Part shown: positions 27,001 through 38,696 of the stretch, one piece after another
Layout: every line of letters begins with the position of its first letter
How positions within the stretch are numbered: the first letter of the stretch is position 1
Assembly (NCBI GenBank): GCA_003952965.2
Contig: CM025851.1
Coordinates: forward strand, 3,683,307 to 3,747,306
Direction: 5' to 3'
Origin: Morella rubra
Taxonomy: Eukaryota; Streptophyta; Magnoliopsida; Fagales; Myricaceae
DNA length: 64,000 nt
Notes under the pieces: generated by a model
Told to the model about the DNA's origin: nothing
Seen by the model: the letters and a program-made list of their open reading frames with translations, nothing else
The model's database searches: none
Program-made: the position numbers and the translations under genes

Positions 27001-30000
27001 AAGTAAAAGAAGAGGACAAATCAAGACAACAAAAAAAAAAGTTTAAATCTAACACATAATATCTCAAATGAGAACAAGATAACAGCACCAGATGACATTG
27101 TCACACCATTGAAAGATCATAACATAGACATTAGACAAGATCTCAAACATAAATGATAGACTGAGAGGATTGTATATATTCAGGGTAACATTTTACCAAT
27201 TCCAAACCTGAAGCATGATTGGGACACATGCTTCATTGTAGGTTGTGTTGTAAGGAAGACAGGACTTCCACATACAACCACATTAATAACTGTCCTAGTC
27301 AGCAGAAGTATCTCATTTCTGAGAGGAAAATGAAGAGATTTTTTTTTTTTTTTTTTGGGGGGGGGGGGGGGTGGGGGGGGGTGTTGTGTGTGGTGGATCA
27401 AGAAGAAGATCGTAATTGTTACATGAAACCCCTAACACCAGTTTCACAAACAACCAAAATTAGAAAAATGAAAGGAAACGGCAAATATGGTGGAACAAAG
27501 CTTGGGGATCCCATGCTTAACTGAGAGATGAGGGGTCATTCGAACTAGTTAAAAGAAAAACCAAAGATATCAAGCCTCCTAAAGGCTTCACTCAAGTCAA
27601 GCTGACAACTTACAAACTTGGGCTGGTCATCATAAGAAGCTTTCTCGAGATTGCTAAGATTAGAAACAACCAAGTCCAAGTCCAATTTAATAGTTTTAAT
27701 GTTAATATAATTTTTTCTTATTTACGTTTGAACATTGTTGGTAATGTCATGGTTACTCGTTGGCAAAGGGCACACAATAATAGGCACTAGTTAAAGGTCA
27801 AGGCTTCACAGTACCACTGGAGCTGGCTTAAGTTTACTACCCACAAAAACAAGGCCTAACCCAAGCTTTTAGCAAGTTGCTTCATAGCATTCAAAGTCTT
27901 GAGCTGGAGGCACCATTCAACAAGATTCAAATCATACACAGCCAACCCTGAGCAGTCAAAGACTCAGTTTCGTTTTATCTATTTTCCCTAAGCATCTGCA
28001 AAGGTGCTACCTGCAAAAATATTCTGGGTCTGTCTCTTCTCTTATATCATGTGGACGACATGCATCAACCACCATGCGAACCCATGAATCACCTCTCTTG
28101 ATGGGAACAATATTCCAGGCATGTGGCAAGAAATCCAGGTAACCCCTTACAAGCTCACAAGGTACAGGAGGCTCCATCCGGTCACATAAATACTGGAGAA
28201 AGTAAAATTTTATCAGATCATAACAGGCAAAAAGTTGAACAGATTGAAAACAATTGATCTCATGAGAAAAAGAGCGAAAGGATCACCTTCATAAGCAATG
28301 CTCTATGCCTGCACACACCAAACTGCAAAGTCCCTATAGGAACTACAAGGGAATTTTGTCTAACTTTCATGGCACGAATGGATTTCTCACAGAGATCAGA
28401 AAAAATAACATCCTCAACAGTATCCACAACAGTTTTGCTTGCTGTACCAACAATGTTGCTGTTTCCAGTTGAACAGGTACAAACAAAAGGCTTCCTATAG
28501 TTTGAACCAGATACAGCTTTTCTAGTCCTTTCAACAATAGCACCTCTGTCACTACCACCAAAATGATCTGATACGAAAAGAGCAAGCAATGACGCAATCT
28601 GCAGGAAATCAACAGCAGCATCCCTATTACTGGTTAAACCATTTAATTGCTTCAAATGAAACACCAATGCGTGAGCCGAAAGTGTAATCGCATCTAACTC
28701 TTCATCCCTCTCCCTGAAGGTTGAAATAAATAAAAATAGTCATTTCATCATTGGAGAAACTTATATTCCAACCCAGAAACCAAATAGGGAAATCAATGTT
28801 TATATAAACATAAAATTCATGAACAAATTACCTGTCCAGAAGAATGACTTCACGAGAATCAAGGTGAAATTTTTGCTCATAACTACTCAGTGACATAAAT
28901 GGCCGGTCCCGCCCTGCATCATAGAAACCATCTGGTAGACAATCCTCAATGCTACAAAATGAGATATTACTGTACTTCTGAGACAAATTTGAGCTATCAT
29001 CAGTTGGCTTCCGATACTTGCATGGTTTGGGGTTATCAGGATCCTTATCACACTGCCTCTTTGACTTCGAGACACTTTTCAATGTTTCTAAAGGTGAACA
29101 TTCATCTCCCTCCCCAGCTCCATTCTGTGTGGAGGCCAGAGATGCATCATGCTTGCAGCATTCATTTTCACCTTCTTTTATTTTTGTAGCAGAGTCCAGG
29201 CAAACACGTGAGCAATTTGCTGCATGAGACCCCTTTTCCAAACCAATCTCACTATCCTTGGCACTAGGCAAATTCTCCCTTCCAGCTTCTCCAGAAATGA
29301 GTCGCTTATTATCATCAGTATCCACACCTAAAACATTTGAAGCATCATCTACGGAAGTTTCAGAATCAACGACATCTAGGTCGCTTGATTTGACATTTAC
29401 ATCTGCTTTCACAGTTAACAGCTTGTCACAATCTACAACTTTCCACTTTCTGCTGTTGTTCAAACGTTCTTGACGAGCTTTCTGCTGGAAATAATACCGG
29501 CGTTTCCACCGTTTACCTGACCTACGAGCGGCGAAACATCTACTGTTTGATGACGACACAGTTAATAGGGTTGATGAGGTATGACAAGCGCCTGCACCTA
29601 TTTACATGAAGCAGGTTTCACATATGTGAAGAGAATTGGAGACAAAAGAAGTATACTTGACTTAAAGAAAGAAAAAGCAACATTCAGAAATCAGTAAAAA
29701 TAATTGAATCCACAGTGCTCACCACTACAAGGACTTCTGTCATTTTCAGTGGCAGTTTCATATACATCCATTTCAACTGAAGAACTAATGAAATCATCAT
29801 TAGATGCATCTCTACCATTTCCTTCCAAATTGCAGCATATCCATGAAGGTATTTGACAATAATTGAGAAGCTTGTTGTACTTGAAAGATAGAGAAGAATC
29901 AGCAGACAAAGAAACATATTAGGCTTCTGATGCCCGACATTGAACAAGGATTAAATTCTAAACAACTGAATCATTGAATCCCAACATAAAGTTGGGAATA

Positions 30001-32601
30001 GATACCCAAAAATTATCAACAGCAAACATTACAAAGGTATGCATGTAACATGTCCAGATTAGAGTGTCTGAACTGAGAATTTTAACATGTATGAGTGGAA
30101 TACCAGAACAGCTGAGACAAGGAATAAAGCCATCTATTCAAAACTAAGGTGGCTACCAACGAGAAAAAGATGCGAAAAGGTCACTTAGACAGCTGGCCAG
30201 GTGCAATGGAAACTGAGTAATAGTGAAAAGGAGTCAAGAAGTCCTGAGATAATATGTGTAGAAGTAGAGAAGATCTGCAGTGTATAATTTTGGGTAGAAA
30301 TTAAATGCAGCGAGAAAATACATGTAGGTGACCCCATAGTTGAAGAGGATCGATAGAGTTGATCCAAATTTAATAGCGACTGAGGTATGGATGAGTTTGT
30401 ATCTACATTTAGAAAGCAAACAATTCTATTTCTAAAAGTAAAAGAGATCATAACATGCCAAGAAACACAAAACAAGCGAGAGAAGAACTGACCTAATTAT
30501 TTAAGAGATGAAAGCATACACCGCAATTTCAAAAACACAATTATAGCACATAATGGTAAAGTAGAATGCATGGATAAACAGACTGAAAGCTAACATTGAG
30601 AAACATTATGTGATGGCCTATTATTTCGAACAGTGCACATAATAAGAAATTAAACGCAAAAGTGATTGAACATAAAATTAGGATGTGGCCTCTTTGAGAT
30701 AGTCGCAATGTTAGAATTTTTTTTTTTTGGAGGGCAAACAAATAATACTTTACAGCCAAAAAGAAACTAAAATTTTGATTAACTCCAAAAGGCAAGAAAT
30801 GTATAGTCCAGTATCTTTGAACAGTCAACAGGAAGTACTAAATAGTAAACAAAATAAGTATAAATGAAAGCCACTTGTCACGTCGTTGACCCTAGTTAGC
30901 AGTCAGTGATAAGTACCTGGAGATTTAAGTTTTTAAGGTTATGCATTGAGCCAAGTTCAAGTGATCCTACTGATGTCAGCCTATTGTTCGAGAGGTCCAA
31001 GTTCTCCAACCTCTGCAGAGAGGACAAACCCGAAGGGAGTTTCACCAATTTATTATTAGCGACTTTTAATGATATCAACGCATTCAGATAACTTATTTCA
31101 GTTGGCAAAGTCTTCATCTTATTGAATGAAAGATCTAGATGCTCCAAATTACTTAAGCTGCCAATTTCTGGAGGAAGGTATCTGCAGCAAGAAATTGACC
31201 ACAATTCAGTTAATTAGAGTCTGATAAAGTGAAGACAGCAAAAACTATTTCTCTACGTGCCATTGAACTGAAAATCACAATAGCCCTTGAGAACTCCAGG
31301 CCTTTATCATTTGGAGCATTGAACTTGATAGTTTCATTCGAAAAGAACAAGCATTCCAGCAGAGATTTAGTGAGATGGTTTACTGCTATCTGTGAGAGAA
31401 GGGGGGGGGGGGGGGGGGAGAGAGAGATTCAATCACTTTTGTAGCAGACACTGCTGTCATTATCAAGGCCCAACAATTTGGATCCGTTGGAACTTGAACT
31501 TGCAGTGCCCAAAGCAGTCCATAATCAGATCTGCCACTTCCAGAAACTATAGTCCTCGTGAATGTTTTCAAGAAATTCCATTTTTCTTTTAAGGATACAA
31601 AATATCCTAGCATGATACATAGGTTAGGTTTGGTATCAATGTCTTCCTAGCGGCCTATATGCATGTTCCCAATAATTTCACTTTCTCTGAATTTTGTGTG
31701 CATTATTTCTTGGCAGTTGTGTATCATTACACTCACGTAAAAGTGAAAAAACGAAAACAAATGCACTTCTACAAGAGTGTAGACATTACTCCCAAATAGA
31801 CGGGCTAGTTAGCTAATTATCTACCAAAATAATAGCTTGACAACAGCATGTAGTACATGTAGAAATCAATTATCTTTCCCAGTATCTGACACTAGATAAA
31901 GCATAATAACTGCTAAACAAGAAAGACCCAGCTACAGATAATCTGATCTCACGAAATCAAGTTCTCTTACTAAGCTCATATGAAGGCTAACATGGACAAC
32001 CAAAATTTCTAAACTTTCAAATTCATTTTTTTTCATCTCAGCAACGACACTTGAGCATAGCTGAATACTTCGTCACGTACAAGGCTTACCGTATGGAAAA
32101 ATGGCAAACGGAGAGCTTGGTAAGGTACTTGAGACCAGCGATCTCGCTCAGTATGGGAAATGCCGAAGGCCTAGGCGGCACTTTGGACAACTCGAGCACC
32201 TTTAGATCATGGAGCTTACTCAGTGGCAACCCACCAAAACCCGGCGATGATATCTTCACCTGCAAAGACTCCAACCCAAACAAGTTCCCACACTCTGCTG
32301 GAAACAAATTAATCTCATTCCCAAAGAACTTCAACCTCCTCAGCCCCCCGAGACGGCCCAGAGATTTGGGTATCAAATTAAACACATTTTTGTACAAATA
32401 CAGCCCCTCCACAGCTTCATTGGTGCTCTCCAATGTCGAAAACTCCAAGCTTTTCCTGGACACGTCAAGTACAGCCTCATCCTCGACATTACTGTTGTTG
32501 CCATCGTCAATCAAAGAGGACTTTGTCGATTTTGAAGTTTCAGACTTTTCAGGGCTTTCAGAGGATTTAAGGACAATCTGGTCCGAATCGGCGAGCTGCA
32601 T
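24049..32601 (-). CDS. LRR protein with EDR1-like and Raf-like kinase domains
   Basis: Exons in transcript order: 32601-32090, 31181-30917, 29879-29723, 29591-28832, 28713-28287, 28192-28011, 26942-26783, 26366-26139, 26057-25707, 24712-24611, 24300-24049. They total 3,396 nt, 1,131 residues. Residues about 50-265 are intracellular-type leucine-rich repeats (LPPEIG, LDLSFNKMKTLP, LDLSNNRLTS). A basic RRSGKRWKRRYYF patch follows, then an EDR1/CTR1-type regulatory domain at about 565-767 (FGVCRHRALLMK, LPHAWNIVP), then a kinase at about 768-1090 with K821, E845, HRD at 937-939 and GTPRWMAPEV. The metal-binding motif is DFD (964-966), not DFG. There is no signal peptide or membrane segment, so it is probably cytosolic. 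Arabidopsis At1g04210 has, as I recall, the same architecture and also DFD. Its biological role is not known to me. Confidence 0.92.
27339..27381. repeat. Poly-T/poly-G junction in a kinase intron
   Basis: Eighteen T are followed directly by 15 G, one T and 9 G. The tract lies in intron 6 of the minus-strand kinase gene, so its transcript would carry poly-C followed by poly-A. Confidence 0.9.
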
Positions 32602-34598
32602 AGGAGGTGAGGATGGAATGAAAAGAAGAATGAATAAGGGGCTTGTTAAAAGCCGAAATCGAATTGTTGTAACTTGCTGAGAACTACCAGCGGTTTCACG
32701 GTAGAGATCTGTTTGGGAGGTATAAAAAAACTATAAGCACGGATGATGGAGGGAAATAGGGATGAAAGATTTTATACAAAAAGTGAGTGCGAATCGATGG
32801 GAGTAACAGACGAGAGAGAGCGAGCGAGAGCGGGAGAGAGCGAGAGAAACCCTAGAAACTCCTTGGTGCCGTTTCCGTGTTTAACAGGGAAAAGACCATT
32901 TTAGGCAGGAGAAAAGACGTTGTATTCAATGCAGGATAAAGGGCCCCCTACAAGGCGTTCAATGTAAATGAAATCGCATGTGCTTTACCCAAAACATTTA
33001 TCCGCAGCGGATGGGTCATGTCCAAAAGTAGCTCAGTCACGCTAATTGCCCTCCTCTCTTCTTTTTGCTCAAGGTTTCTTAAAATATCGAATATTGCAAT
33101 GGTATACACAGGTTAGGACTTCTTTAAAAGTTCTGCCTTTTTTTTTTCTCTTGGGTCCTAAAATTTTATTTATTATTGTAGTTTATATTTATATAGATAC
33201 TTTAGTGATTAATCAAATGGGTCAACTTCAACTATTAAGTAGGTATATTCTTCCAATAAAAGTAGAGTGTCATTTCTGATTTCACCTTATTGTGAGATTT
33301 TTATAAGAGTTGGAATATATGGTACTTAACTATTGAAATAATTTAAATATATAATATTTATTCATATCACCTCCAACCTTAGGTTGCAAAAAAAAATTTA
33401 AAAACTTATAATGCTATTAATATTTAAGTAGATTGGAATTTGTAAAAAGTTAATGATTTTTTTCAAAAGATAATTGAACGTAAATTAATTTTTAGCAAGT
33501 TTGTAAAAGTTATAAAAATAAATGATTTGATGGATTATTTTGATACAACAGTATTTAAATTTATTGAAAAAATATATAGAAAATATTTGATTGATTTAAA
33601 AAAAAATACTGCAAAAAGTTGTTAATTTTTTTTTTAAGTATTAGAATTTTTGTTAAATCTTTTAAAATTTTAGATGTTCAACATTCAAAAATATTCGATC
33701 AATACTATGGCCTAATAAAATTTTGACCAAAATCTCTATTTTTTATTTACAAACATAACTAAATCAAAATTTTGATCAAATAAAACAATTTCAAAATAAT
33801 TTATCTTATTATCAAATCATCTATTTATATTATAAAAAATTCATTCAAATTATTTATCTTCACTTTTTTATTAACTTTCATAAAAATCTACTTTCCTATT
33901 ACTTTCCCTCAAAATTCTTGGTTTACTAGTCCCCCTTTTTTTTTTTTCAAACAATACTACCCATATATAAAACTAAAATAATCGGTGTAACACATATAGG
34001 AGTCAAATTCAGCATAAATTCAGAGATAATTACATAGAAGTTCAGGAGAGTAAATAATACATCCCTCAAAATAAGTGAAAACAGCCTAACGAAACTAAAT
34101 GATGCGCAATAGAGTTGGCATCTATACGTGAAAAACGAAAAATACACGATAACTAAACAGATACGAACTTCTCCAGTCGATTTATTATTATTATTATTAT
34201 TATTTAGAACTTTCCCAATCGATTGACTGTGCTAATAGACAATAAATTTTTATTTATACAAATATATATAATACATTTTTAATTGCCAGTTAGGCCCAAT
34301 TCCTCCAATAGAAGTGGCCCACCAGGTCGGGGTCCAATTATCGGTAGGGCGAGATCGGAGCCGCTACTGTTTCAACCAATAACGTTTTCGTCAAGTAGTC
34401 CAAATCTGTAATTCGGATCTCACCCACCTCAACGAACTTTGCCGATATCCGATCCTAATTCCCGCCAATAAATACATTCCGTTGAAGGTTAATAGAATTT
34501 CAAATCTCTCTCTCTCTCTCTCACAACACACACACACACAGACACGTACTCGGCGTTCAGCAAATTCTGTTCCAGAGACCTCCTCCACTGCAACGAAG
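32602..34598. other. Divergent intergenic region, kinase gene and DMC1
   Basis: This holds the 5' leader and promoter of the minus-strand kinase gene (GA-rich stretch near 32813-32850) and the DMC1 promoter. In between, about 33280-34300 is very AT-rich, resembling an old transposon insertion, but no clear ends were found. A TTA microsatellite lies at about 34181-34205, and CT and CA repeats at about 34505-34540 sit just upstream of the DMC1 start. Confidence 0.5.
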
Positions 34599-37500
34599 AT
34601 GATTGCGACTCTCAAGTAAGCTACAGAGCAGTACACTTATTACTCTTTCGTTTATCGTTCGAATTCCGTTGCATTGGACGTTATGGAAAGCCTAGTCGGC
34701 ATGTTGATCGACTTTGTTCTGATGTTTTCTATAGAGCCGAGGAACAAAGCCAATTACAGCTCGTCGAACGCGAAGACATCGACGACGAAGAAGACCTGTT
34801 CGAAGCGATCGACAAACGTATGCTCTGCAGTCCTTGATTTCTATTTGATTCCGCTAGCCTCATTGATTCTCGGTTTTCCATTTCTATTGGCACTGATTCC
34901 GAGTTGTCCAGTCGAAATCAGTGGACAACTCGGTTTCGGTTTGTCGGTTTCCCGAGGATCTCATGTATAGAGTTCAGCTCGCTCTATTTTGATATTGATT
35001 ATTCAGTACCTGTTTGCGAGTGTTCAGGAGGTGTGACGCACCATCAAATATTACTACTTATTTCATGCTTCAATTTTAATGTCCAGTAGAGATCAAATTT
35101 GCTCGTTCTCTACCTTCGACGAAATTATAAGTGTCTTTTATCATATTCACCAAGAATATTGCTCTGAAAATTTTAGTTCCAAAGCATTTGAAGTTGTTAG
35201 CGTGTTTCTCCAAATTGAGCTCCTAATAGTATTTGTCACCCCTTTTTAGTTCCCATTTCACAATCTATGCATTTCTTGCAGTGATTGCCCAGGGAATCAA
35301 TGCCGGAGACGTGAAGAAGCTTCAAGACGCGGGAATCTACACCTGCAATGGGTTGATGATGCATACAAAGAAGGTATGTATGTGATTTTTTTTTTTATCA
35401 CTGTGAAGGTTTCGGTGAGATTATTCTGACCTGTCTCCAATCTGCAGAACTTGACAGGAATCAAAGGCTTATCTGAGGCCAAGGTCGAAAAGATCTGTGA
35501 AGCTGCGGAGAAGATTGTGGTTAGCTCTCAAATTTTCGACAATCTCTGCGATTGCGGCTTTAATTTTCTTTTCAGATTGTATCAATCTCATGAACTTTCA
35601 TGTATGCTAGCTTTGGCTTCGGGGGCTTTGATTTTCTTTTTTGTTCGTCTTTTCTTTTCAGAATTTTGGGTATATCACTGGAAGTGATGCTCTCCTCAGA
35701 GTAAGTACATATTTCTGTTTGATATTGAATTGGAATTAGAGCCACAAGATCCGAGCCGTTCCATGTTATAAATGTTTCCCCTCTCTCAGTTTCATTTCCC
35801 GCGCAAAGTTACATTTTCATTAGCTGGTGCGTTCAATTACATTTGACAGTAATCCTAGAATCTCAGTCTCTTTTTTCTGTTGATAGAGAAAGTCGGTGAT
35901 CCACATCACAACCGGAAGCCAAGCCCTCGATGAACTCTTAGGAGGTAAATTTTTTTTTCTTCCGGCATGTTCCTTCGATTTTTATGTTATTGCTTTTTGA
36001 GTGTAAAAAGATTTGCTGTAATTTATTTGTGCGTAATATTTTAAAAGGTGGAATTGAAACCCTGGCGATTACGGAAGCTTTTGGGGAATTCCGGTGAGAA
36101 CATGGCATATTACCTTCAAAGAATTTCTGTTGTTCCTCGTGAAACTCGGTAAGTACTCATTGCCTATGAACCACATCGCTAATTGGTGCGGCTTCTCTTT
36201 CAGGTCTGGCAAAACACAGCTTGCACATACTCTATGCGTTTCCACCCAGGTTCCTATCTCAACTAGCATGTACACCTTGTCTAATAATCCAAATCTTTAT
36301 CCAATAATCACTTGGAGTAATACTAAGTTTGCTGATTTTGCATCCTGATAATTTGCCTTTAAATGCGGCAGCTTCCTACCAACATGAGGGGAGGGAATGG
36401 AAAGGTTGCTTACATTGATACTGAAGGCACTTTGTATCCTTTGTGTTTGCCTTTCAATCAAATCTGGTTCTTGTGTTTAGCTTAGTGTCAATGCGTATCT
36501 AACCAAGAATAACATCAAAATTGCCCGTCCAGTTTTTAGTTTGTTTTCTCTGAACTAAAACCACCTGCAGCCGACCTGATCGAATAGTTCCCATAGCTGA
36601 AAGATTTGGCATGGATCCTGGAGCTGTCCTTGACAACGTAAGCACCATCTAGTCCACTATCTCACAATAGAACTAGAAAGGTATATCTAGGAGCTAATTG
36701 TGTCTTTTTCGAAATTGTGTAAGATCATTTATGCTCGCGCATATACATACGAGCATCAGTACAACCTCCTCCTTGGTCTGGCTGCAAAGATGTCTGAAGA
36801 ACCATTCAGACTTCTGGTGAGTATTCGCTAAGAGAACTGTCCTATGGTACCATTAGTATGAGGCCTGGAGCGTTGATGTTTGCATGAATTTATTGTATGT
36901 TAGATCGTGGATTCAGTGATTGCTCTCTTTCGAGTGGATTTCACGGGAAGAGGAGAACTTGCAGATCGCCAGGTGAACTCCAGAGATTTCTTAGGTTTGC
37001 CCATAGTGGTTGCTTGGATTTTCTTACAATGCCTCCTTAGTGACATGGGCCAGTTGCCATTTGCAGCAAAAACTGGCGCAGATGCTCTCCCGAATGACAA
37101 AAATAGCTGAGGAATTCAATGTTGCAGTCTACATGACCAACCAAGGTACTTTCTAACAAGTTTGAGAGACCTTCTCGTATGCTCATATGTCCCTAATTAG
37201 TGTCATGCAGGCAAAGCTTGATGCAATCTCAAATGCAAAAGAATCGTACTGGCTTTCTTAACGTGAGGCCATTTGACTTCAGTTTTTACGTTTGTTGATA
37301 ACCTTAGTGTACTTGTCCCGAATTGCCCCGAATTTTTGTAGAAGCCTTAATGAGTAGTATATAAGTTTGTAGTCTAATCATTGTGTGGCTCAAGTTAATA
37401 TCGCGTGACACCCTGGAGGTTTATGGCTGAGCCCAATCGCTGGATTGCTGGTTGCAGTTATAGCTGACCCGGGTGGTGGAGTGTTCATATCAGATCCAAA

Positions 37501-37951
37501 GAAACCAGCGGGGGGGCATGTGCTTGCCCATGCGGCTACAATAAGGCTAATGTTCAGGAAAGGCAAAGGTGAACAGCGTGTTTGTAAGGTGTTTGACGCA
37601 CCAAATCTGCCCGAGGCTGAAGCAATATCCTTCCAAACTTTATTATAATTGCACCATTGCAGTCTCCAATTGTCTGTCTCTTATTGTCAGAAAATCCAAC
37701 CCATTTTGCTCGATCAAAACCAAAGCCGCCAAATTTCTCATCAAACTGGTCCTATTTATCAAACCAAGTGGATGACTAAATAAACACTGCTTTCAGGTTC
37801 ATGTGATTCAGAATTGAAACCCAGCACTCAGCACCCACGATTTCAATCTTCCAAGTAAATTGTTAGCCACGACATTTCATTGTTGACAAGTTCTTGACTG
37901 AAGCACGTATTTCAGATAACACCAGGGGGCATTGCAGATGCGAAGGACTGA
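34599..37951 (+). CDS. DMC1: DMC1 meiotic recombinase
   Basis: Exons: 34599-34615, 34735-34817, 35282-35373, 35448-35519, 35662-35700, 35887-35944, 36048-36093, 36204-36249, 36372-36433, 36571-36637, 36724-36816, 36904-36972, 37067-37145, 37458-37624, 37907-37951. They total 1,035 nt, 344 residues, the length of Arabidopsis DMC1. The N-terminal domain carries a helix-hairpin-helix region ([15 protein letters not shown]). Walker A is GEFRSGKT (133-140) and Walker B is LLIVDS with D228. The [14 protein letters not shown] and [12 protein letters not shown] segments are typical of the RecA/RAD51 core, and the DMC1 tail GGIADAKD is present. The protein forms filaments on single-stranded DNA and carries out interhomolog strand exchange in meiosis. 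Fourteen introns interrupt it; the last has AT-AC ends. It is DMC1 rather than RAD51 by sequence and tail. Confidence 0.96.
37625..37906 (+). other. Probable U12-type (AT-AC) last intron of DMC1
   Basis: After GAG GCT GAA GCA the sequence reads ATATCCTT, the consensus 5' splice site of AT-AC introns handled by the minor spliceosome. Near the other end TTCTTGACT resembles the U12 branch site (TTCCTTAAC type), followed nine bases later by AC at 37905-37906. Joining gives [18 protein letters not shown], the DMC1 C-terminus, in frame. No GT donor at the expected place gives a comparable join. Confidence 0.82.
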
Positions 37952-38075
37952 GCTCAAGGTCTTTCGGCAAATCAATAGATCACAAAACAGAGGAACTTGA
38001 CATCTTCCCAATATCTTCTAGTCGTTCAGTATATCCATTTACATGACATTTGCATTTAAGCGTTTTATCGGTCCT

Positions 38076-38387
38076 GGCCTATGCTCTAGATATATAACAA
38101 GTATCTGTACATGTGGGACGTTGTTCTATAACACAATAGCAGCATGTCTTAGAATTCAGCGGACTTCATTACTTCATATCAATTGTGGTCACTGACAACA
38201 GGAAACTCGTCCCGTGTTCAAAAGCCAAAGCGGCCTATGCTCTAGATATATAACAAGTATCTGTATATGTGGGACGTTGTTCTATAACACAATAGCAGCA
38301 TGTCTTAGAATTCAGCGGACTTCATTACTTCATATCAATTGTGGTCACTGAAAACAGGAAACTCGTCCCGTGTTCAAAAGCCAAAGC
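38076..38387. repeat. 156-bp tandem duplication after DMC1
   Basis: Units 38076-38231 and 38232-38387 start GGCCTATGCTCTAGATATAT and differ at only about two positions. They lie between the convergent DMC1 and TSJT1-like genes, so may fall in overlapping 3' regions. Confidence 0.93.
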
Positions 38388-38696
38388 TATCATACTGAAG
38401 TACATAAACCTGCGATTGAAAGAGAGAAATATAGCAAATGGCAAACCCACAATACATCCCACTTGAAGAGCCGTCATATTATTTCATGTCATAAGCTAAG
38501 AGTTTCTCGCTCAGTTTTGACGAAAAGCAACATGTATGGCGGGGCATAATACCAGGTCTTAGTTCTGAAAGTTCTAAGAGCGATACAAAGCTAAACACAT
38601 CGAGATGAGAGTAGTTGATCAGGAAACAGACAGATCAAAAGCAACAAACGCGAGCTAATAAAAAGAGCTGTGCCACAAGGGAAGATTGAAATGAGA

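Noticed and set aside
33280-34300. AT-rich block as a defined transposon
   Set aside because: Composition suggests an old insertion, but no paired termini or target duplication could be identified.
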